A stretch of DNA of 64,000 nt, taken from assembly GCA_041690355.1 (NCBI GenBank), contig JAWLHK010000017.1:28475-92474 (forward strand), given 5' to 3'. Of this stretch, positions 26,457 through 35,400 are shown piece after piece; within the stretch, counting starts at the first letter, position 1, and the number at the start of each line of letters is the position of its first letter. The translations under genes were made by a program, and so were the position numbers. The DNA is from JAWLHK01 sp041690355 [NCBI: bacterium] (GTDB taxonomy: Bacteria; J088; JAWLBW01). A model generated the notes under the pieces. It worked only from the letters and a program-made list of their open reading frames with translations, had not been told where the DNA came from and did no database searches.

Positions 26457-29039
26457 ATGCGGGTTCCCGTATCCAGCACCGATGCGCCCGGCTCGTCTGG
26501 GCGTGGTTCGCGCCGCCTGGGCTGGCTGCTGGGTGCGCTCGGGGTGGCCATCGTGCTGGCAGCGCTCCCCCATGTGGCCGATCGACTTGCCGATGATGAC
26601 CGGAATACCAGCGATGGCGTGTTTTCCGAGACGGCCGAATGGATTGAGCTTCTGGTCGAGGAAGAGGATTACCGCAAGCTTGCAGCCCACCGTGAGGAAG
26701 CCGTTCGCAGCGGCATCCTGCTGGCCGATGATGACGACTTCGTGCCGGTCACGATTCGTCATGCCGGACGCGACCTGAAGGCACGCATGCGTCTGAAGGG
26801 TGACTGGACGGACCATCTGAAGGATGAGGCGCGCTGGTCATTCCGCATCGAGATGCGTGGCGACGATTCCTTTCTTGGCATGCGCCGCTTCTCGCTGCAG
26901 CACCCCATGACGCGGAACTATCTGTACGAATGGCTGTTCCACCGCGCTCTCGCGCGTGAGGATGTCATGCGGCTGCGCTACGAGTTCGCGCCCGTTCGGC
27001 TGCACCGGGTCGGCAAGTTTTCGGCTGCCAGAACGATCAATCTCGGCCTCTACGCAATAGAGCAGGCATTCTCTCCGGAGCTTCCCGGTACGAACCGCCG
27101 ACGGGAGGGTGTCATTGTTCGCCTTGATGAGTCGGCGCTGTGGAAGCATCGCGCAGCCGCCTACGCGCAAGGGTTGGGGCCCCATCTGGCGCGGGACAAG
27201 GACCTCGAGCGGGAGGCCGTGGTTACGCCATTTTATCCGCAGCGGCTCCTCGAGTCTGCGGCCCTGGGTGCCCAGTATGAGCGCGCCCGCGACCTCCTGC
27301 TCGACGCCGTACAACGCCGAAAGCCGTGGGGCCAGGTTTTTCATCTGGAGCGTCTTGCCGCCTTCAACGCGGTTGCCGACGTGATGGGCGCCCACCATGG
27401 GGTCTACTGGCACAACACGCGCTTCTATTACGATTCGATAGCCTCGCGGCTGGAGCCCATCGGCTTCGACGGGAACTCAGGGCTATCGATTGAGCGTACG
27501 GTGGCGGTCTTCAACGGTCTCGATGAGCCGGGATACGCACGGGCGTACGTCGCCGCCCTGAACCGGATCTCCGATCCGGCGTGGCTGGAGTCGCTTTTCA
27601 AAGAGACGGCCGACGAAGTCCAGCGCCTTGATCTTGCACTGGCCAGAGAGTATGGCGTCGTATTCGACCCGAAGGTTCTCGAGCACAACGCAGCCGTAAT
27701 TCGCGACGCGCTCCACACTCCGGTCATGGTGAAGGCCTTCTTCGACAGCTTTGTCGATCGCAGGGTCGTCGTTCGAATCACGTCACTGACTGCGCTGCCG
27801 CTTGAAGTCGTCGGCCTCAGCGTCGACGGGCGCAGAATGCTGGCCGAAGGGGACGTCCGTCACCTCGGCGGGGCAGAGTCTTCGTTCTTCGAGTTCACGC
27901 TGCCCGAGCATTTTGAAACCCTTTTTACGGACCGTGTCGACCGGTCGCGTACAAGGGGGTTCGTCTACGAAAAGGATGCGTCACGTATCCGCATCGCCTA
28001 TCGGCCGGCCGGGTTGAAAGACGTGCGTTATGCCGAAATCCATCCCTGGCGGGAATATGTCGGTGGATGGAGCGAGTCGAACCTTCTCCATCAGAAACCG
28101 AATGCGCCCGGTCAGGATTTTCTTAAGGCCGCGCCCGACCGCTCGCGTTACTGGGTGCGTCCCGGGCGGCATACCGTGCGTGTGCCGGTGGTCATTCCCG
28201 CAGAGACCGAACTCGTCTTTGCACCGGGGGCCATTCTTGATCTCGTTCAGGGCGGGATGCTTCTCTCCTACGCGCCGGTTCGAATGCTCGGGACGCCGGG
28301 TGCGCCGGTCGAGATCCTGAGCTCCGACCAGACAGGCCGCGGCCTCATCGTTCTCAAGGCGGCTGGCGGCTCACACCTGCGGCATGTCCGCTTCGCGGGC
28401 CTTCAGGCGCCGCGTTCCGGGAATTGGACGGTCACCGGCGGCGTCACCTTCTACGAGTCTCCGGTCACGATGGAGAACGTCGTGTTCGAGGACTCGCAGA
28501 CCGAAGATGCACTGAACATCGTGCGCTCGAAGTTCCTGCTGCGGGACGTGGCCTTCCGCAACATCCGCTATGACGCCTTCGACGGGGACTTCACGGAAGG
28601 CGAGATCCACAACGCGCGATTCGAAAACGTGGGCAATGACGGTCTCGACTTTTCGGGCTCGACGGTCATGGTGACCGGAGCGACGATGACCGGCATCGGC
28701 GACAAGGGGATCAGCGCCGGCGAGGGCTCGACCCTGTACGTCTCGGGCGTGGCCGTATCGGCCAGCGAAGTCGCCTTCGCAAGTAAAGATGCCTCGCGCC
28801 TGACGGTGACCGATTCCCGCATCGAGAACACGCGCGTAGGGTTCACGGCTTACATGAAGAAGCCGGAATTCGGTTCCGGAACCATCCACGCGGAGCGCAT
28901 CGTTCAGCAGGGCGTGGAGGTCGACACCCTGATCGATCGGACCTCGAGCATGGTCCTGGACGGACGGGCAGTTCCCCGCACGAGCGGTGTCAAGGCCAGC
29001 ATGTACGGCGCAGAGTACGGAGCGGCGAGCGAACGATGA
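26457..29039 (+). CDS. Membrane-anchored CotH-like protein with C-terminal beta-helix, paralogue 2
   Basis: 860 aa, the same architecture as the gene two upstream: N-terminal anchor (LGWLLGALGVAIVLAALP), CotH-like part with RMRLKGDWTDHLKDEARWSF, FLGMRRFSLQHPMTRNYLYE and WHNTRFYYDS...EPIGFDGN, then the beta-helix with TEDALNIVR, RYDAFDGDF, GNDGLDFSGS and GDKGISAGE. The two end almost identically (MYGAE-F/Y-GAASER). Identity is highest in the helix, lowest in the anchor and in the segment about 240-270. It starts 3 bases after the DUF4956 stop, and its own stop overlaps the VTC start (ATGA). Confidence 0.75.
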   Translation: MRVPVSSTDAPGSSGRGSRRLGWLLGALGVAIVLAALPHVADRLADDDRNTSDGVFSETAEWIELLVEEEDYRKLAAHREEAVRSGILLADDDDFVPVTIRHAGRDLKARMRLKGDWTDHLKDEARWSFRIEMRGDDSFLGMRRFSLQHPMTRNYLYEWLFHRALAREDVMRLRYEFAPVRLHRVGKFSAARTINLGLYAIEQAFSPELPGTNRRREGVIVRLDESALWKHRAAAYAQGLGPHLARDKDLEREAVVTPFYPQRLLESAALGAQYERARDLLLDAVQRRKPWGQVFHLERLAAFNAVADVMGAHHGVYWHNTRFYYDSIASRLEPIGFDGNSGLSIERTVAVFNGLDEPGYARAYVAALNRISDPAWLESLFKETADEVQRLDLALAREYGVVFDPKVLEHNAAVIRDALHTPVMVKAFFDSFVDRRVVVRITSLTALPLEVVGLSVDGRRMLAEGDVRHLGGAESSFFEFTLPEHFETLFTDRVDRSRTRGFVYEKDASRIRIAYRPAGLKDVRYAEIHPWREYVGGWSESNLLHQKPNAPGQDFLKAAPDRSRYWVRPGRHTVRVPVVIPAETELVFAPGAILDLVQGGMLLSYAPVRMLGTPGAPVEILSSDQTGRGLIVLKAAGGSHLRHVRFAGLQAPRSGNWTVTGGVTFYESPVTMENVVFEDSQTEDALNIVRSKFLLRDVAFRNIRYDAFDGDFTEGEIHNARFENVGNDGLDFSGSTVMVTGATMTGIGDKGISAGEGSTLYVSGVAVSASEVAFASKDASRLTVTDSRIENTRVGFTAYMKKPEFGSGTIHAERIVQQGVEVDTLIDRTSSMVLDGRAVPRTSGVKASMYGAEYGAASER

Positions 29040-29743
29040 CGCTGCATACGGTCGAGCAGATTGCCCAGGCGGCAGCGGTCGCGCCCGGAGAGTTCCGCCG
29101 CGAGCGGAAGTCGATGATCGGGGTTCGGGATCTTCCCGCCGTTCTCGCGCGCTTGAATACGGCCGCCGCTGCCTTTCGCAGGCCTTTCGCCGATCGGTGG
29201 ATCAACAATCTCTACTGGGACACGCTGGATTACGCGCATCTATCCGCGAACCAGGCGGGCTACGGCATGCGCCACAAAGTGCGGCTGCGCTGGTACGGCG
29301 AACCCGAGGCAACCGGAAGCGTACAGCTCGAAGTCAAGGAGCGCCGGGGCGAAGTCGGGTGCAAGTGGACGTTGGCGGTCGCGCTGCCGCTTTCCGACCT
29401 GCTGCGCGAGGGGTCGCTGAAGTCGCTGGTTCCGCCTGCGCTGCACCGGTTCACCGACGGCTGCCGCCCGGCCCTGTTCAACCGCTATCGCCGGCAGTAC
29501 TTTCTGAGCGACGACCGGGCCGTGCGCGTGACCGTCGACACGGAGACGTCCTATGCGGCCGTGCGCGCTTTCGGGCGCGGCGCGTCGGTGCTCGATCCGG
29601 AGTATGCCGTGGTGGAACTCAAGTATGCGCCGGAGGCTGAGAAAGAGGCCTCGCGCGTGATGCAGTCGCTTGGCCTGCGCGCGACCCGGAGTTCGAAATA
29701 CGTCCGGGGGATGGAACTCGTCGCCCCCTGGCTGAAGCCCTAG
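29036..29743 (+). CDS. VTC-domain polyphosphate polymerase-like protein
   Basis: 235 aa, the length of a single VTC (CYTH-like tunnel) domain. The tunnel residues of the family are visible: RRERKSM (21-27), KVRLRWYG (81-88), LEVKERRG (98-105), NRYRRQYF (149-156), VVELKYAP (192-199) and SKYVRGM (220-226). In yeast Vtc4 these bind ATP, metal and polyphosphate. No membrane helix, so cytoplasmic, presumably at the membrane through the DUF4956 protein. Starts in the stop codon of the second CotH gene. All key residues look intact, so polymerase activity is plausible. Confidence 0.88.
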   Translation: MTLHTVEQIAQAAAVAPGEFRRERKSMIGVRDLPAVLARLNTAAAAFRRPFADRWINNLYWDTLDYAHLSANQAGYGMRHKVRLRWYGEPEATGSVQLEVKERRGEVGCKWTLAVALPLSDLLREGSLKSLVPPALHRFTDGCRPALFNRYRRQYFLSDDRAVRVTVDTETSYAAVRAFGRGASVLDPEYAVVELKYAPEAEKEASRVMQSLGLRATRSSKYVRGMELVAPWLKP

Positions 29744-29783
29744 CATCCTTTTCCGAATCCCTTCGTATGCAGAAGAGGCGTTC

Positions 29784-30350
29784 ATGAATCTCCGTTTCCT
29801 CGTGCCTTGGTGTGCCGCGGTACTTCTGTCGCTGGTTCCACTTCCGGCCGGCGCCGACAGTCTCTGGCAGACCGGTGCGATCCTCGACGTGAACGCGCGG
29901 GCGCTTCCCGGCGTTTCGGTGGCCTGGGGCGCCGACGGCCTGCTCGACCGGCGGCTCAGATTCCGCTTCGACTACGTGAGCAGCCGCCTGGGCGTCCTGG
30001 CGGGCACGCGCATGCAGTCTGAGGATCGGTTCGGGCTGCACGCGCTCTGGCACTTCACGTCGTGGGACGGCTGGGAACCGTATGCCGGACTCGAGCTCGG
30101 GTATGTGCGCTTCGACCGCCCCGCGGCCGCATTCGATCTGCTCCCCAACAGCGCGCCGACTCTGGCGGTGCGGGCGGGGCTCGACGCGCCTCTTCTGCAT
30201 GACCAGTTGCGTCTCGGGGTGTCGGCAGGCTTTCACGCGCTGACCTCCTCGACGGTTTATCCGATCACGGCTGCCCTCGGACTCGCCTGGCGGTTCGCCG
30301 ACGTTGCTCCTGTTCCGGAACGTCACGCGGCAGAGGGAGGTGAGAAGTGA
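29784..30350 (+). CDS. Small outer-membrane beta-barrel protein
   Basis: 188 aa. A Sec signal peptide (cleavage likely after LPAGA) is followed by alternating aromatic/hydrophobic strands (RFRFDYVSSRLGVLAG, LHALWHFTSWDGWEPYAG, LELGYVRFD, ALGLAWRF), as in eight-stranded barrels. I do not recognise a catalytic motif. Its stop overlaps the next gene's GTG, so it belongs to the same operon as the VTC gene 40 bases upstream. Confidence 0.65.
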   Translation: MNLRFLVPWCAAVLLSLVPLPAGADSLWQTGAILDVNARALPGVSVAWGADGLLDRRLRFRFDYVSSRLGVLAGTRMQSEDRFGLHALWHFTSWDGWEPYAGLELGYVRFDRPAAAFDLLPNSAPTLAVRAGLDAPLLHDQLRLGVSAGFHALTSSTVYPITAALGLAWRFADVAPVPERHAAEGGEK

Positions 30351-31273
30351 AGCGGCTACTTCTGGCCGGCCTGCTTGTTCTGGCGGCGTGCGGCGAACCG
30401 GAATTCGAGTATGAAGACTGGTGGATGGACAGCCCGAAGACCCAGGATCCGTCGCTGACCGATCCGTCGTACCGGGTTTCGACGCGCCCCGGGCTCACGG
30501 CGGCCGATCGGCAGAAGCCGGTCATCATCGCCGTCCACGGTTTCACGGCGACGACCTACGAGTGGGAAGAGTTCCGCGACTTTGCCGATCAGGACGGGCG
30601 CGCGCTCCTCTCCCTGGTTCTGCTCGGGGGGCACGGGCGCAATGTGGAAGCATTCCGCGCGAGCCGATGGACTGACTGGGGTGCGCCCATTCTTGCGGAA
30701 TACGAGGCACTGGTGAAGCAGGGCTACACGAACATCAGCCTGGTCGGCTCGTCGACCGGCGGCGCCCTGATCCTCGAATATCTCCATCAGGGGAAGTTCA
30801 ATCGGCAGCCGCCGAAGGAAATCTTCTTCATCGATTCCATCGTCGTTCCGGGGAACAAGTTTCTCACCTTGAGTCACGTCGTCGGCCCGGTGCTGGGAAA
30901 CGTGCCGGGCGACGGCACCGACGAGGAGAAGCGGCACTGGTACATCAACCGGCCGGCCGAGCCGCTCGAGTCGCTGAATGACCTGCTGGTGCGCATCCGC
31001 GGCGAGCTGGAAACGGAGATCCGGCTGCCGGCTGGCACGCGGGCAAAGATCTACAAGACCAATCAGGACACGTCGGCGGATCCCGTCAGCGCCGTGCTGA
31101 TGTACGAAGGTCTGCGGCAGGCCGACGGATCGCCGCTCGAGGTGCAGGTGTTCGACTCGGACCTGCACGTCTTCACCCGCCTCAAGGGTCGCGAGAGTGG
31201 AACCTACGATTCCGCCGACGTCGCTCGCCAGCAGGCGACGTTCCGCGAGATGATCGAGCGGACACTCGATTGA
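30347..31273 (+). CDS. Lipoprotein alpha/beta hydrolase
   Basis: 308 aa. Lipoprotein signal MKRLLLAGLLVLAACGE (lipobox LAAC). The hydrolase fold shows the oxyanion strand KPVIIAVHGFTATTYEWEEF, the nucleophile elbow LVGSSTGGALILEYL (Ser within GSSTGG) and a late DSDLHVFTRL segment with the likely His. Activity is esterase- or lipase-like, in the envelope. GTG start behind GGAGGTGA, overlapping the barrel gene stop. The stop codon lies inside a heptamer repeat array. Last gene of the CotH/VTC block. Confidence 0.8.
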   Translation: MKRLLLAGLLVLAACGEPEFEYEDWWMDSPKTQDPSLTDPSYRVSTRPGLTAADRQKPVIIAVHGFTATTYEWEEFRDFADQDGRALLSLVLLGGHGRNVEAFRASRWTDWGAPILAEYEALVKQGYTNISLVGSSTGGALILEYLHQGKFNRQPPKEIFFIDSIVVPGNKFLTLSHVVGPVLGNVPGDGTDEEKRHWYINRPAEPLESLNDLLVRIRGELETEIRLPAGTRAKIYKTNQDTSADPVSAVLMYEGLRQADGSPLEVQVFDSDLHVFTRLKGRESGTYDSADVARQQATFREMIERTLD

Positions 31274-31301
31274 CAATTTACGATTGACGATTGACGATTT
31301 T
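31267..31301 (+). repeat. Heptanucleotide tandem repeat (TTGACGA family) over a gene end
   Basis: Five units of CGATTGA type; the first contains the stop codon of the lipoprotein hydrolase. The 307-base gap that follows (to 31580) holds this array and the hairpin element described next, with no credible gene. Confidence 0.9.
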
Positions 31302-31334
31302 ACGCCCCCCTTCCATTTGCAATGGCCTTGATTC

Positions 31335-31451
31335 CGTTCGCCCCGAGCCCGTCGAGGGGCCAGAATGTCTACGCGAACTTGCTCGAGGCCCTAGTCAATG
31401 GCGGGTTTCGAAGCTGCGAACCCGCTGTCCATGCGGCGCTGGGCCTTCGAG
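31335..31451 (+). repeat. Structured intergenic element with nested inverted repeats
   Basis: Begins with the CGCCCCGAGCCCGTCGAGGG motif of the widely dispersed 'RPEPVEG' intergenic repeat family. Inside, CTCGAGGCCC is mirrored by GGGCCTTCGAG and GCGGGTT (31401) by AACCCGC (31419), so 31380-31451 folds as a two-step hairpin. Confidence 0.6.
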
Positions 31452-31580
31452 ACGCCGGAGACGTAATCCTCGCGAGACCATGCCGCGAAATTGAATTTCG
31501 GTTCCCCAAGCCCGGCTCCTCAGGCCGCACGGTCACGCGCTGACACTATTTTTGGACAAGACTGATCGCCAATCGCCAAT

Positions 31581-32249
31581 TCAAGGCAGTTGCACCTCGC
31601 GCCGTGCGAGGTTTCCGCGGCGGTCGTAAGCGCGCAGCTCCAGGCGGTCGCCCGAGCCGAGAATGCCGTGCACGGTCGCTTCGCCTTTCAGCGCGTAGCT
31701 GGTGAAGACGCGCACGCCGCGGTGGAAGCCGTGGATCTCAATCGGCTCCTCATCGTCGGGTTCAAGGGCCCAGCGGATGCGCGCCATCATCCCCTCGCGC
31801 TGCGCCGTTGCCGTACGGAAAATCCCCACGAGCGGATCGTGATCGAAGAACACGCTCTTTTCGGCATAGGCATCGTTCGCGTCGTCGTCGACGAATTCGG
31901 GGCGTGGTCGCACGCGGAAGGTGGCCTCATGCTTGCCATTGGACAGCGCCTCGCGGTCGACCGGGCAGCGGAAAATATCCTCGGTGAACACGCCGTCAAT
32001 GGTGTGCAGTCGTTCTGCCTTCCACGTGCAGGGGAGTGGTTCGCCATCGTCAATTACCACCTCGCCGACCAATTCGGCAGGTCTCTCGAGCGAGTCCTTG
32101 ACGATGAAGCCGAATTCCTGCCGCTGCCCCGTCTGGGCGTTGGCGGCCGGAGCCGTTTGCGTGATGCGGAGATCCCGGTACTCGGGAACAGGCCTGCAGG
32201 CCGTGACGAAGAGCCCGAGAGCCAGCGCCGGAAGGATGTGCCTATTCAT
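31581..32249 (-). CDS. Hypothetical lipoprotein
   Basis: 222 aa with signal MNRHILPALALGLFVTACRP (lipobox VTAC). The mature protein appears all-beta (FGFIVKDS..., HEATFRVRPRPEF, VHGILGSGDRLELRAYDRRGNLARREV), possibly two Ig-like modules. No family recognised. It begins 9 bases after the stop of a larger lipoprotein on the same strand and is very likely its operon partner; the pair may act together at the envelope. Confidence 0.75.
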   Translation of the reverse strand: MNRHILPALALGLFVTACRPVPEYRDLRITQTAPAANAQTGQRQEFGFIVKDSLERPAELVGEVVIDDGEPLPCTWKAERLHTIDGVFTEDIFRCPVDREALSNGKHEATFRVRPRPEFVDDDANDAYAEKSVFFDHDPLVGIFRTATAQREGMMARIRWALEPDDEEPIEIHGFHRGVRVFTSYALKGEATVHGILGSGDRLELRAYDRRGNLARREVQLP

Positions 32250-32258
32250 GGTTCCACC

Positions 32259-34313
32259 TCACTTCGTCAGGGGGGCACGCAGCGGAACAAGCGCGCCGGT
32301 TGCAGGTTCATAGAGATAATCGGCGCCGCTCTGCATCCATACGTGAAGGCGGCTGCCGTCCCGGACACTCCAGCCAGCCGGAGACCCCATCCAGACGGTG
32401 CGGCGGCGCTCGATTCCTTCCTGGTCCATGTGCACGATGGACGTCGTGAAGGAGGCCCGGTCATCGCTGAGCACGTACCAGGCGCCCCCTGTCACGGGCA
32501 GCAAGCCGGCGACGCCGCTGAGCGGCAGATCGAGCTGGATGTCGGTCTCGAGCCCCGGGCCGAAGATGCTCACGCGGGTCGCCAGATCGTCGCCCGGGCG
32601 TCGGCCGCCGAGCCACGGGTCGACCAGCCGCGAACACCAGGCGAAGCCTTCTCCCTCCTTATTGAGATGGCCGCCGCGCAGTACCGTCTTGCTCGCGCCC
32701 GCCAGTTCCGTCGGATTTTTGAATGTGCATCCCGAGCCGATGCCGGCAAGATCGAGAACCGGCCGATCCGCGCCGCCCTGCGGTGTGGTGAGGAGATCGC
32801 TCTCCAGATCCGGCAGGTTCACGGCGGGGCTCGACTCCCATCCGTCCGGTGAGACGGCGTGGACGGATTTGCCTTCGTGGCTTCCGCGGACAAACACTGC
32901 GTCGCCCACCGTGCGAATCCAGCGGTTGCGTGACGATTCGCTGAACGTCGCCAGTTGCACGCTTTCCGTGCCGCCCGCAGGCCAGGCGCGCAGGACGTTA
33001 TCGGCGGTGACCTCGATGGCGTAGGTCCCGGCGCGCCCGAAGAATCGAAGGTTTTCGAGCCGCCGCCAGGACGTTTCGGTGGCCGCCGCTTCGTATACGC
33101 CGTACCAGGTTCCCTCACGGCGCACGAGCCGATCGACAATCTGTCCATTAACGACCGCGGTCGTCATCGTCGCAAAGGCGCGCGGTTCCTTCCACTCGGG
33201 AAGTCCCGCGATGAATTCGCCGCGCTCCCACGCGGAGCCGGCACGGTCGAGGGTCGGCATGCGCACGATGGTACGCTCGCCGATGTCGCGGAAGTTACCG
33301 AAGCCGTAGACCGTCTCATCGGCGACCAGGATCCCGATCGGGTCTTTTGGATAGCGCGTTTCCACTTCGGGCGCCTCCCAGTCGACGGCGAGGACCAGGA
33401 TCTCCCGGTTGCCCGCGGCGACGTAGGCGTTCTCGTCCCGCACCTGCACGCTGTTGGCGTAGAAGTTCGGGTCGGTAATCTCATAGGTTTGCCAGGTGCC
33501 GAGCGTCACCGGCTCGAAGAACCAGACGCCGCCGCCGTTGTTGGCGACGACGAGGCTGTCGCCGTTGCCGTGGGCATCCTTGGCGTTCGGGTGGTCGAGC
33601 TCCGGCGACTGCTGAAGATACTCCACCGCGCCCTGGTCATTGACGTCGAGGTAACCGACGCGCGTGCAGGCGGAATAATAGATACGTGTCATACCGGCAC
33701 CTAAACCACGCGTGCGCACGCCCGAGACGTATCCGTCGACAGCCACGGCGGTGATTTCGCTGGGCCACCAGGGGTCGCTGAAATCGAAGAGCAGAAGGCC
33801 GTCGAATCCGGCGGCGACGGCTACCAGATGGTCCTGCACGGCAACGTCGACGGCGCGGCTCAACGCCGAGGCGTAGTAGCCTTGCCCGACATCCCCCTCC
33901 GGAAAGACGATCAGGCCGTTCTCCATGCCGGCGACGACGATGAAGTCTGCGTTCGCGTCGATGCCGTTGCCGTGACCCAGCCAGGGAACCTCGAGGCGAA
34001 AAGGGTGTGTCCGGCCGACATCGGGATCGGCTTCGTCCTCAGGGAGCGGGCCTGACCAGAGGTGGGCGCCATCCACGAGCCAGAGTCGATCGTTGAACAC
34101 AGCGCCGTCGCGGAACAGGGCGTTCTGAAAGTAATCGGTGTAGTCGTGATCGGTCAGCCGCCCGCACTCTTCGTCGCTGAAGATGGTACGTCCGAACTCG
34201 TCGGTGACTCCCTTGGCCCCGGTGGGTGCGAAGTCGGTGGTCGGTCCGCCTGCGCAGGCTGCCGCGAGCAACAGCGCACCGAAGCCCCACCCTTTCGACA
34301 GGACACGTCGCAT
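32259..34313 (-). CDS. Large lipoprotein with beta-propeller-like repeats
   Basis: 684 aa from the ATG six bases after AAGGAG; two in-frame ATGs upstream are worse. Signal MRRVLSKGWGFGALLLAAAC (lipobox AAAC). The mature protein is rich in short strands repeated about every 45-50 residues (DFIVVAGMENGLIVF, HLVAVAAGFDGLLLFDF, DSLVVANNGGGVWFFE, ENAYVAAGNREILVLAV), the spacing and V-A-x-G-x-x-G-L pattern of LVIVD/propeller repeats. Probably a protein-binding scaffold. Upstream partner of the small lipoprotein above. Confidence 0.75.
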   Translation of the reverse strand: MRRVLSKGWGFGALLLAAACAGGPTTDFAPTGAKGVTDEFGRTIFSDEECGRLTDHDYTDYFQNALFRDGAVFNDRLWLVDGAHLWSGPLPEDEADPDVGRTHPFRLEVPWLGHGNGIDANADFIVVAGMENGLIVFPEGDVGQGYYASALSRAVDVAVQDHLVAVAAGFDGLLLFDFSDPWWPSEITAVAVDGYVSGVRTRGLGAGMTRIYYSACTRVGYLDVNDQGAVEYLQQSPELDHPNAKDAHGNGDSLVVANNGGGVWFFEPVTLGTWQTYEITDPNFYANSVQVRDENAYVAAGNREILVLAVDWEAPEVETRYPKDPIGILVADETVYGFGNFRDIGERTIVRMPTLDRAGSAWERGEFIAGLPEWKEPRAFATMTTAVVNGQIVDRLVRREGTWYGVYEAAATETSWRRLENLRFFGRAGTYAIEVTADNVLRAWPAGGTESVQLATFSESSRNRWIRTVGDAVFVRGSHEGKSVHAVSPDGWESSPAVNLPDLESDLLTTPQGGADRPVLDLAGIGSGCTFKNPTELAGASKTVLRGGHLNKEGEGFAWCSRLVDPWLGGRRPGDDLATRVSIFGPGLETDIQLDLPLSGVAGLLPVTGGAWYVLSDDRASFTTSIVHMDQEGIERRRTVWMGSPAGWSVRDGSRLHVWMQSGADYLYEPATGALVPLRAPLTK

Positions 34314-34474
34314 GGTTCTCTCCTTCATGGTTGCCGAGCGGTATAGCAAATCACGTGCCAAGTCGTCGGTCCGCTCCAGGAAGTCAACGTATTCATGGTG
34401 ATAGCCCTGTGCCGTGCCTCTCCGGCTTCCACGGGCACGCCCGGATGCGACAGGGGTGTCAGGTGCCCGGGCAC

Positions 34475-34509
34475 AAAAAAACGGCCGGCCTCCTCGGGGA
34501 GACCGGCCG
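34475..34509 (-). terminator. Rho-independent terminator of sodB
   Basis: Minus strand: CGGCCGG, 14-base loop, CCGGCCG, then seven T. It lies 24 bases past the sodB stop. Confidence 0.9.
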
Positions 34510-34532
34510 CCGACGCGGGCGAAGTGGTTCGC

Positions 34533-35117
34533 TCAGCCCAGGTTCTTCTCGACGAAGTCCCAGTTGACGAGATTCCAGAAGGCCTCGACGAACTTCGGGC
34601 GGGCGTTGCGGTAGTCGATGTAGTAGGCGTGCTCCCAGACGTCGCAGGTGAGCAGGGCCGTGTTGCCGTCGGTCATCGGGGTGCCGGCGTTCGACGTCGA
34701 GACGATGTCGAGCGAGCCGTCGCCCTTCTTGATGAGCCAGCCCCAGCCCGAGCCGAACTGCGCGACCGAGGTGTCGGCGAACTTCGTCTTGAAGTCCTGG
34801 AACGAACCGAAGGCCTTGTTGATGGCCTCGCCGATGCGGCCCTTGGGCTCACCGCCGCCGTTGGGCGACAGGCAGTTCCAGAAGAACGTGTGGTTCCACA
34901 CCTGAGCGGCGTTATTGAAAATCTTGCCGGGGCCGGCCGTCTTGATGAGCTCTTCGAGCGACTTGCCCTGCAGCGAGGCGTCGGCTTCGACGAATTTGTT
35001 CAGGTTGTCGACATAGGCCTTGTGGTGCTTGCCGTAGTGGTACTCGAGGGTTTCCTTCGACATGTGCGGCTGCAGCGCGTCCATCGCGTACGGAAGCGGG
35101 GGAAGTTCGAAAGCCAT
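34533..35117 (-). CDS. sodB: Superoxide dismutase, Fe type
   Basis: 194 aa; dismutates superoxide in the cytoplasm. Metal ligands His27 (EYHYGKHH), His76 (VWNHTFFW), Asp159 and His163 (DVWEHAYYIDY). The AAQVWNHTFFWNCL segment with Gln72 in the N-terminal half is the iron-type arrangement. Strong terminator downstream and its own transcription unit. Identification secure; Fe versus cambialistic use not settled by sequence. Confidence 0.96.
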   Translation of the reverse strand: MAFELPPLPYAMDALQPHMSKETLEYHYGKHHKAYVDNLNKFVEADASLQGKSLEELIKTAGPGKIFNNAAQVWNHTFFWNCLSPNGGGEPKGRIGEAINKAFGSFQDFKTKFADTSVAQFGSGWGWLIKKGDGSLDIVSTSNAGTPMTDGNTALLTCDVWEHAYYIDYRNARPKFVEAFWNLVNWDFVEKNLG

Positions 35118-35297
35118 GTTTCGCGTTCTCCTTCAAGAAAAGCGTGGGTTGCGTCTCCCCGGCGCGGGGACGACGGAGGACTGGTTCAAAACCGGCGCCC
35201 CGGCGAAAAGTGTCTCGTTTCGGGGCAATCTCTTTAGCGTACCGCAAAGCAGAGCGCCTTGCAGCATGGGGGGCGGAAAATGGTCGCCCGTTTTCTA

Positions 35298-35350
35298 CCG
35301 TTCGTCCCGAGCTGACGGCGCTTAACGGAGTGAGCGCGACAGCGAGGGGC
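35298..35350 (+). repeat. Dispersed palindromic element, left half
   Basis: CCGTTCGTCCCGAGCTGACG and the following GACAGCGAGG match the left arm of the element at 17211; no right arm follows. It sits in the 448-base gap 35118-35565 upstream of sodB, which holds only repeats and no credible gene. Confidence 0.8.
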
Positions 35351-35359
35351 CGCAATTCA

Positions 35360-35396
35360 ATTGACGCTTGACGATTTTATCGACGATTGACGATTT
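35360..35396 (+). repeat. Heptanucleotide tandem repeat (TTGACGA family)
   Basis: Irregular array of TTGACGC, TTGACGA and TTTTATC units, then GACGATTGACGATTT, wedged between a half copy and a nearly full copy of the palindromic element. Confidence 0.75.
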
Positions 35397-35400
35397 TATG

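Noticed and set aside
31322-31543. 73-codon frame in the gap after the lipoprotein hydrolase
   Set aside because: Its N-terminal part translates the palindromic repeat; no ribosome site and no family resemblance.
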